From NCBI RefSeq assembly GCF_005403045.1, contig NZ_BJCL01000006.1, forward strand, positions 1 through 64,000: 64,000 nt of DNA, given 5' to 3'. Shown here piece by piece: positions 63,462 to 64,000 of this stretch (within the stretch, counting starts at the first letter, position 1; each line of letters begins with the position of its first letter). A program made the translations under genes and the position numbers. The DNA is from Pseudaquabacterium pictum. GTDB lineage: Bacteria > Pseudomonadota > Gammaproteobacteria > Burkholderiales > Burkholderiaceae_C. Below the pieces are notes generated by a model. That model worked only from the letters and a program-made list of their open reading frames with translations. It did no database searches and was not told the DNA's origin.

Positions 63462-64000
<539 letters not shown>

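Overview
The window is about 64 kb of very GC-rich DNA, densely coding, with no rRNA, tRNA, CRISPR array or recognisable insertion sequence. Gene content and order point to a betaproteobacterium of the order Burkholderiales. The evidence is the maf / yceD / rpmF / plsX / fabH / fabD / fabG / acpP / fabF block running into rpoE / rseA / rseB / degP(mucD) / lepA / lepB / DUF4845 / rnc / era, plus lysS next to a surface-glycan locus. The species cannot be named from the sequence alone.

Layout. (1) 1-3860: a DUF3108 protein cut by the window edge, an enoyl-CoA hydratase, a PNPOx-like flavoprotein and lysS. (2) 4033-17297, plus strand: a 12-gene glycan operon. It holds a wlbABC (wbpBDE) cassette for diacetamido-uronic acid synthesis, a Wzx flippase, an O-acyltransferase, two GT4 glycosyltransferases, a methyltransferase, a second sugar aminotransferase, a small PglC/WcaJ-type initiating transferase, a WbpM/PglF-type 4,6-dehydratase and an OafA-type acyltransferase with an SGNH domain. 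(3) 17325-41918, minus strand, convergent with (2): a roughly 20-gene glycan operon that starts with Wza and Wzz export proteins. It continues through a 3-amino-3,6-dideoxyhexose cassette (FdtD-like, FdtB-like), methyltransferases, many glycosyltransferases, a second Wzx, an EpsG-type Wzy polymerase, an AsnB-like amidotransferase, a PglK-like ABC exporter and a pyruvyltransferase-like protein. It ends in a glycosyltransferase fused to a DUF218 domain. (4) 42082-44794: a WecA/MraY-family initiating transferase, then a WbpP-like epimerase and rmlC on the other strand. (5) 44948-48804: a DEAD-box RNA helicase, an RsmI-like methyltransferase, maf, yceD and rpmF. (6) 49064-54543: the fatty acid synthesis cluster. 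(7) 54562-58921: a YgfX-like membrane protein and the sigma-E regulon core. (8) 59294-59369: a candidate small RNA. (9) 59466-64000: lepA, lepB, a DUF4845 protein, rnc and era (cut at the window end).

The two glycan operons carry two initiating transferase types, two Wzx flippases, one ABC flippase and one Wzy polymerase. The simplest reading is two lipid-linked glycans, for example a short LPS-type oligosaccharide and an exported capsule or exopolysaccharide. Most junctions inside the operons are 4-base start/stop overlaps (ATGA or GTGA), so translation is probably coupled. Sugar precursors made elsewhere must feed the loci: UDP-GlcNAc 6-dehydrogenase, RmlA and RmlB are not in the window.

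The points most worth a second look are the glycosyltransferase-DUF218 fusion (17325-19199), the compact two-hairpin RNA unit before lepA (59294-59369), the absence of a normal start codon for era, and the redundancy of the glycan export machinery.
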